Of a stretch of DNA of 22,864 nucleotides, positions 20,352-22,864 are shown piece by piece. Where the stretch lies: positions 1 to 22,864 of the forward strand of contig MZNV01001537.1 of NCBI GenBank assembly GCA_002081555.1, in the 5' to 3' direction. The notes beneath the pieces were generated by a model that did no database searches, was not told where the DNA came from, and saw only the letters and a list, made by a program, of their open reading frames with translations. A program made the translations under genes and the position numbers. The stretch is from Protostelium mycophagum (Eukaryota > Evosea > Variosea > Protosteliida > Protosteliaceae). Each line of letters starts with the position of its first letter. Positions within the stretch are counted from its first letter, which is position 1.

Positions 20352-21146
20352 ATGGATGTCAGAGAGGTGTATAAGGATTTTGAGGATGAATCATTTGAGC
20401 ATTCTCCCTTTCCTTTGTTAATAGAGGGCATCGACACTGCCTTTGCTCCCTTCATCCCAACATCAATCAATCGAGTTTTGTCTTCTTTAACCTTTTTGGG
20501 GCAAGTTTCCATCCTTTTCTTCTTGGTGCACTGAAGAAAAAGCAGTGTGTGTGAGAGGGATGTCATCTTAGATCTCGGTTCCGGAGATGGAAGGTAATGA
20601 CTGCGGGTTATCCTAGATCACCCCGCAGCTGAGTAGTTGTCCAGATTCTGTGTGGCCGCTCTGCAAAAATTTGGTGCCAAAAAAGCATTAGGTGTCGAGT
20701 TAGAATTGGAACTTGTGAAGAAGTCCGCCGATTTAGGGATAGTTTGTGGTGTTCACTCGTTGGTCAACATCATTTCAAGCGAAAAAAGTGGTGAAGAATC
20801 TGATTGAGCCGGATTAATGGAGATAGATGTCGCCTTATTTTTCAGTGGAGATGTAATGGACGAAAAAATCAAGCCCATTGTAAATTCAGAAGAGGTTACA
20901 ATTGTGATTGTCTATCTTTGTCACGGAGGTACAGTATTTAACTGCCCAAAATAAATCTTATTATTTTGAAAGAGACAGACAATAATTCCTCCAGGAGCTG
21001 TGGCTACGCAAAACATTGTCATGGAGCATTACAACAGAGGCGCAAAAATACTTGCTGTGAGTTTCCCCATGGACTTTGCTGGAATCAACTTGAAGTTTCA
21101 TGATCAAAAGAGCAGTATCTGGATTTATCAAAAAAGCAAAGAATAG
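20352..21146 (+). CDS. class I SAM-dependent methyltransferase, FAM173/ATPSCKMT-like
   Basis: Five exons (20352-20500, 20546-20593, 20645-20787, 20827-20928, 20995-21146) give 197 aa. It has the class I motif I VILDLGSGDGRF, the acidic strand-2 end ALGVELELELV and a post-I strand VTIVIVYL. The lead-in APFIPTSINRVLSSL and the late VSFPMDFAG...SIWIYQK resemble small lysine methyltransferases of the FAM173 type (human ATPSCKMT methylates ATP synthase subunit c). Such enzymes act on mitochondrial proteins, but no targeting signal is evident here and the substrate is not shown. The first intron (20501-20545) uses a GCAAGT donor. It starts 81 bp after the previous gene. The stop is TAG followed by A. 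Confidence 0.8.
20501..20545 (+). other. GC-AG intron in the methyltransferase gene
   Basis: The intron begins GCAAGT and ends AAGCAG, 45 nt long. It restores the frame directly into the VCERDVILDLGSGDG block. GT donors nearby all lead to a stop in the next exon. Confidence 0.75.
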
Positions 21147-21714
21147 AGAAATACACCACAAAATTTTTTATTTCAAACACCAACAAAAAGACACAGCAAT
21201 AGAGAACTTCATCTCAATGCAGAAAAGAGTCTAGTATAAATACATCAAATCACATGTAACATGATCTATATCTATGAAATAGGCCTCAAGATGTCTATTG
21301 TTCTATATTTACTCGTAATCAATTCAATTTTGCTCTCTATTATTCTTGTAATACCACAGAAAATACAAGACACAATAAATTTGTAAATAACGCTGTCTTT
21401 GGAAAAAGAACAACAAATGTAAAAAGAACTACAAACTCAGTATCAATTAATAATTTATTTTGTCAATTTGGCATCATTCTCTATTGCTCTTATTGATTTA
21501 GCATCAAATTTGTCTTTATTTGTTTTTATTGGTTTACAGACTTTGCAAAACTAGCTCAGTCATCTCACTAACTGGTTTTATGTTGCATCCTAAGCAACAG
21601 TTTTTATCTTAACTAGGCATCAATTTTTTGCCTGTCAAGATTTTTGATATATCAGGTGGAATGAAGTGAAGAATAAAGGGAACAAAAAAATACAATTCAA
21701 TGTTTTGTTGTATT
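21147..21714. other. AT-rich region, possible minus-strand terminal exon
   Basis: Mostly AT-rich and without a recognisable gene. On the minus strand, 21550-21455 is open after an AG and reads FCKVCKPIKTNKDKFDAK, then more charged residues, to a TAA inside AATAAA. It could be a terminal exon but has no identified partner. Confidence 0.3.
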
Positions 21715-22054
21715 TTATTTTGCATCAATATTAATGGATGTTTCTGCTCCCTTTTTTGGACTAGCAGAGGCTTTTTTCTCTTGGCCAGAGGGTATTTGAG
21801 AACCTCCAGAACTCTGCACAAGTTAATATAGAGAAGATGATCAAGTAAAAATCCCTCAAGTATGGCTCTAAAGGAATCTTGATTTGTGGGAAATTGAAGG
21901 TTTTAAAATCTTCACTAAATATATTAGTGATTCATTCAGCTGCATCTTGCCAAGTTGTATAAGAATAATTGTTGTCAACTTTCCAAGACAGGCTTTTTCT
22001 GGGGGGTAAGCTGGTTGGCTGCACTCTTGGGTTGGCTAACTCTGGAGTGGTCTT
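21715..22054 (-). CDS. possible 3' exons of an unidentified minus-strand gene
   Basis: Two short stretches read like coding sequence. A proline-rich one runs from about 22054 down to 21979 (ELANPRVQPTSLPPRKSLSW). The last, 21813-21715, follows a good acceptor (CTTGTGCAG) and ends in SPKKGAETSINIDAK with its TAA inside AATAAA. Joining them in phase 0 implies a 165-nt intron, long for this genome. Other frames here are also open, so the model is weak. Upstream exons would lie toward or beyond the right edge. Confidence 0.3.
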
Positions 22055-22220
22055 TTTTGGGGGGTAAAAAAGTTAGGTACTGCAACTAACCATTTTGAGG
22101 TTAAAATAATGACAAAATGAGCTGCAGTTTTTATCTAGTTTCACACTGAACTTACCAATCTTCATCAATGTGTGACAGTTGCTATGACTTATTTTCTAGG
22201 CAATTATAATGAACAAAAAT

Positions 22221-22864
22221 AGAGACGGAGTTGAGACCACAGTAGTGTTTTGACTTCTTTATTTCTTCACTACTCCCGCATTTCATGCCGTCTCTGAGCT
22301 TGAGACAACATTTTTTTACTGTGAGTCAACAAGTACTTTGTTGTCTTTAAAGAGGTGCCACCACCCACACCCTGGAAAGAACAGCTAGGCCAAACAAACG
22401 CCTTAAACAACACCTACATACAAGAATGCGGATCACCACACTCTAAGACAAGAGCATTGCCCTCTGTTCCAGGTGTCATGAAAAGGACATTAAAACACAA
22501 GTAGCAGCAAAGCACTGAGCTTTGGCAAATCCAGCATTGTAGACAAGTGACTAATTACACCTGCCATTCTGATCCTATCTACAAACGCAACAACTCTTGA
22601 TAAAATCTCAGTCTGTCTGAAGAGACGGACAGTAGCGTTTTGACTTCTTTATTTCTTCACTGCTCCTGCATTCTATTCCTGCCATCTCTAAGATTGAGAC
22701 AACATTTTTACCGTGAGTCAACAAGTACTTTGTTGTCTTTAAAGAGGTGCCACCACCTACACCCTAGAAAGAACAGCTGGGCCAAATAAACACCTCATAC
22801 AACACCTACATACAAGAACGCAGATTACCACACTCTAAGAAAAGAGCATTGCTCTCTGTTCCAG
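22221..22864. repeat. tandem duplication of about 400 bp, second copy cut by the window end
   Basis: Copy 1 starts at 22221 and copy 2 at 22621, both with AGAGACGGA. After a small indel the offset is 390 bp through the shared blocks TGACTTCTTTATTTCTTCAC, GTGAGTCAACAAGTACTTTG and CTCTGTTCCAG. Over about 215 aligned bases I count roughly twenty substitutions, mostly transitions. In copy 1 the part after 22475 has no partner inside the window. More copies may lie to the right. Confidence 0.88.
22320..22474 (-). other. candidate two-exon module, copy 1
   Basis: On the minus strand an open stretch GTEGNALVLECGDPHS ends at a consensus donor GTATGT. After a 50-nt intron (22421-22372) with a TTCTTTCCAG acceptor it continues as WCGWWHLFKDNKVLVDS to a GTAAAA donor. 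The same layout occurs in copy 2 at 22712-22864 with a 50-nt intron at 22813-22764. No family is recognised, and flanking exons were not resolved. Confidence 0.35.

Noticed and set aside
1-22864. tRNA, rRNA or CRISPR features
   Set aside because: No pair of tRNA A and B boxes at proper spacing, no rRNA-like segment and no spaced direct-repeat array was found on either strand.

Overview
The window is nuclear DNA from a compact, intron-rich microbial eukaryote. I rebuilt ten multi-exon genes by hand. Their 72 introns run from 30 to about 107 nt, most between 35 and 65 nt, and nearly all are GT-AG. Neighbouring genes are often less than 120 bp apart. Housekeeping genes (DRG1, WDR75/UTP17, PSMA3, ATP23) confirm a eukaryote. 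A tyrosine-kinase-like (TKL) kinase carrying a talin-F0-like domain, ankyrin repeats and a SAM domain, together with a CG-1 transcription factor, recalls amoebozoans and related protists. The sequence alone does not fix the taxon.

Layout, left to right. 125-1867 (+) is a secreted or ER-targeted FAD-dependent oxidoreductase. 1983-2664 (+) is the mitochondrial metallopeptidase ATP23. 2665-4916 is an AT-rich desert with a 22-bp palindrome and weak coding traces on the minus strand. 4917-5727 (-) is an unrecognised five-exon gene, head to head with DRG1 (5800-7328, +). 7583-9315 (+) encodes a CG-1 / TIG / leucine-rich-repeat protein, a CAMTA-like factor with an unusual C-terminus. 9347-9526 is a small basic ORF just ahead of WDR75 (9530-13049, +). 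Tail to tail with WDR75 is a 19-exon ankyrin/SAM/TKL kinase (13124-16702, -). It is divergent from PSMA3 (16986-17958, +). Then come an unrecognised 13-exon gene with a C-terminal Cys/His cluster (18058-20270, +) and a small class I methyltransferase (20352-21146, +). The last 1.7 kb holds possible minus-strand terminal exons and a tandemly duplicated segment of about 400 bp.

The genes do not form one pathway. They serve ribosome biogenesis and translation (WDR75, DRG1), protein turnover (PSMA3), mitochondrial biogenesis (ATP23, possibly the methyltransferase) and signalling or transcription (the kinase and the CG-1 factor). The most novel items are the CG-1/TIG/LRR architecture, the talin-F0-like/ANK/SAM/TKL kinase with a 7-nt microexon, the two unrecognised spliced genes, and the duplicated module at the right edge. 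All eleven stop codons assigned here are followed by A, and several TAA stops lie inside an AATAAA hexamer.
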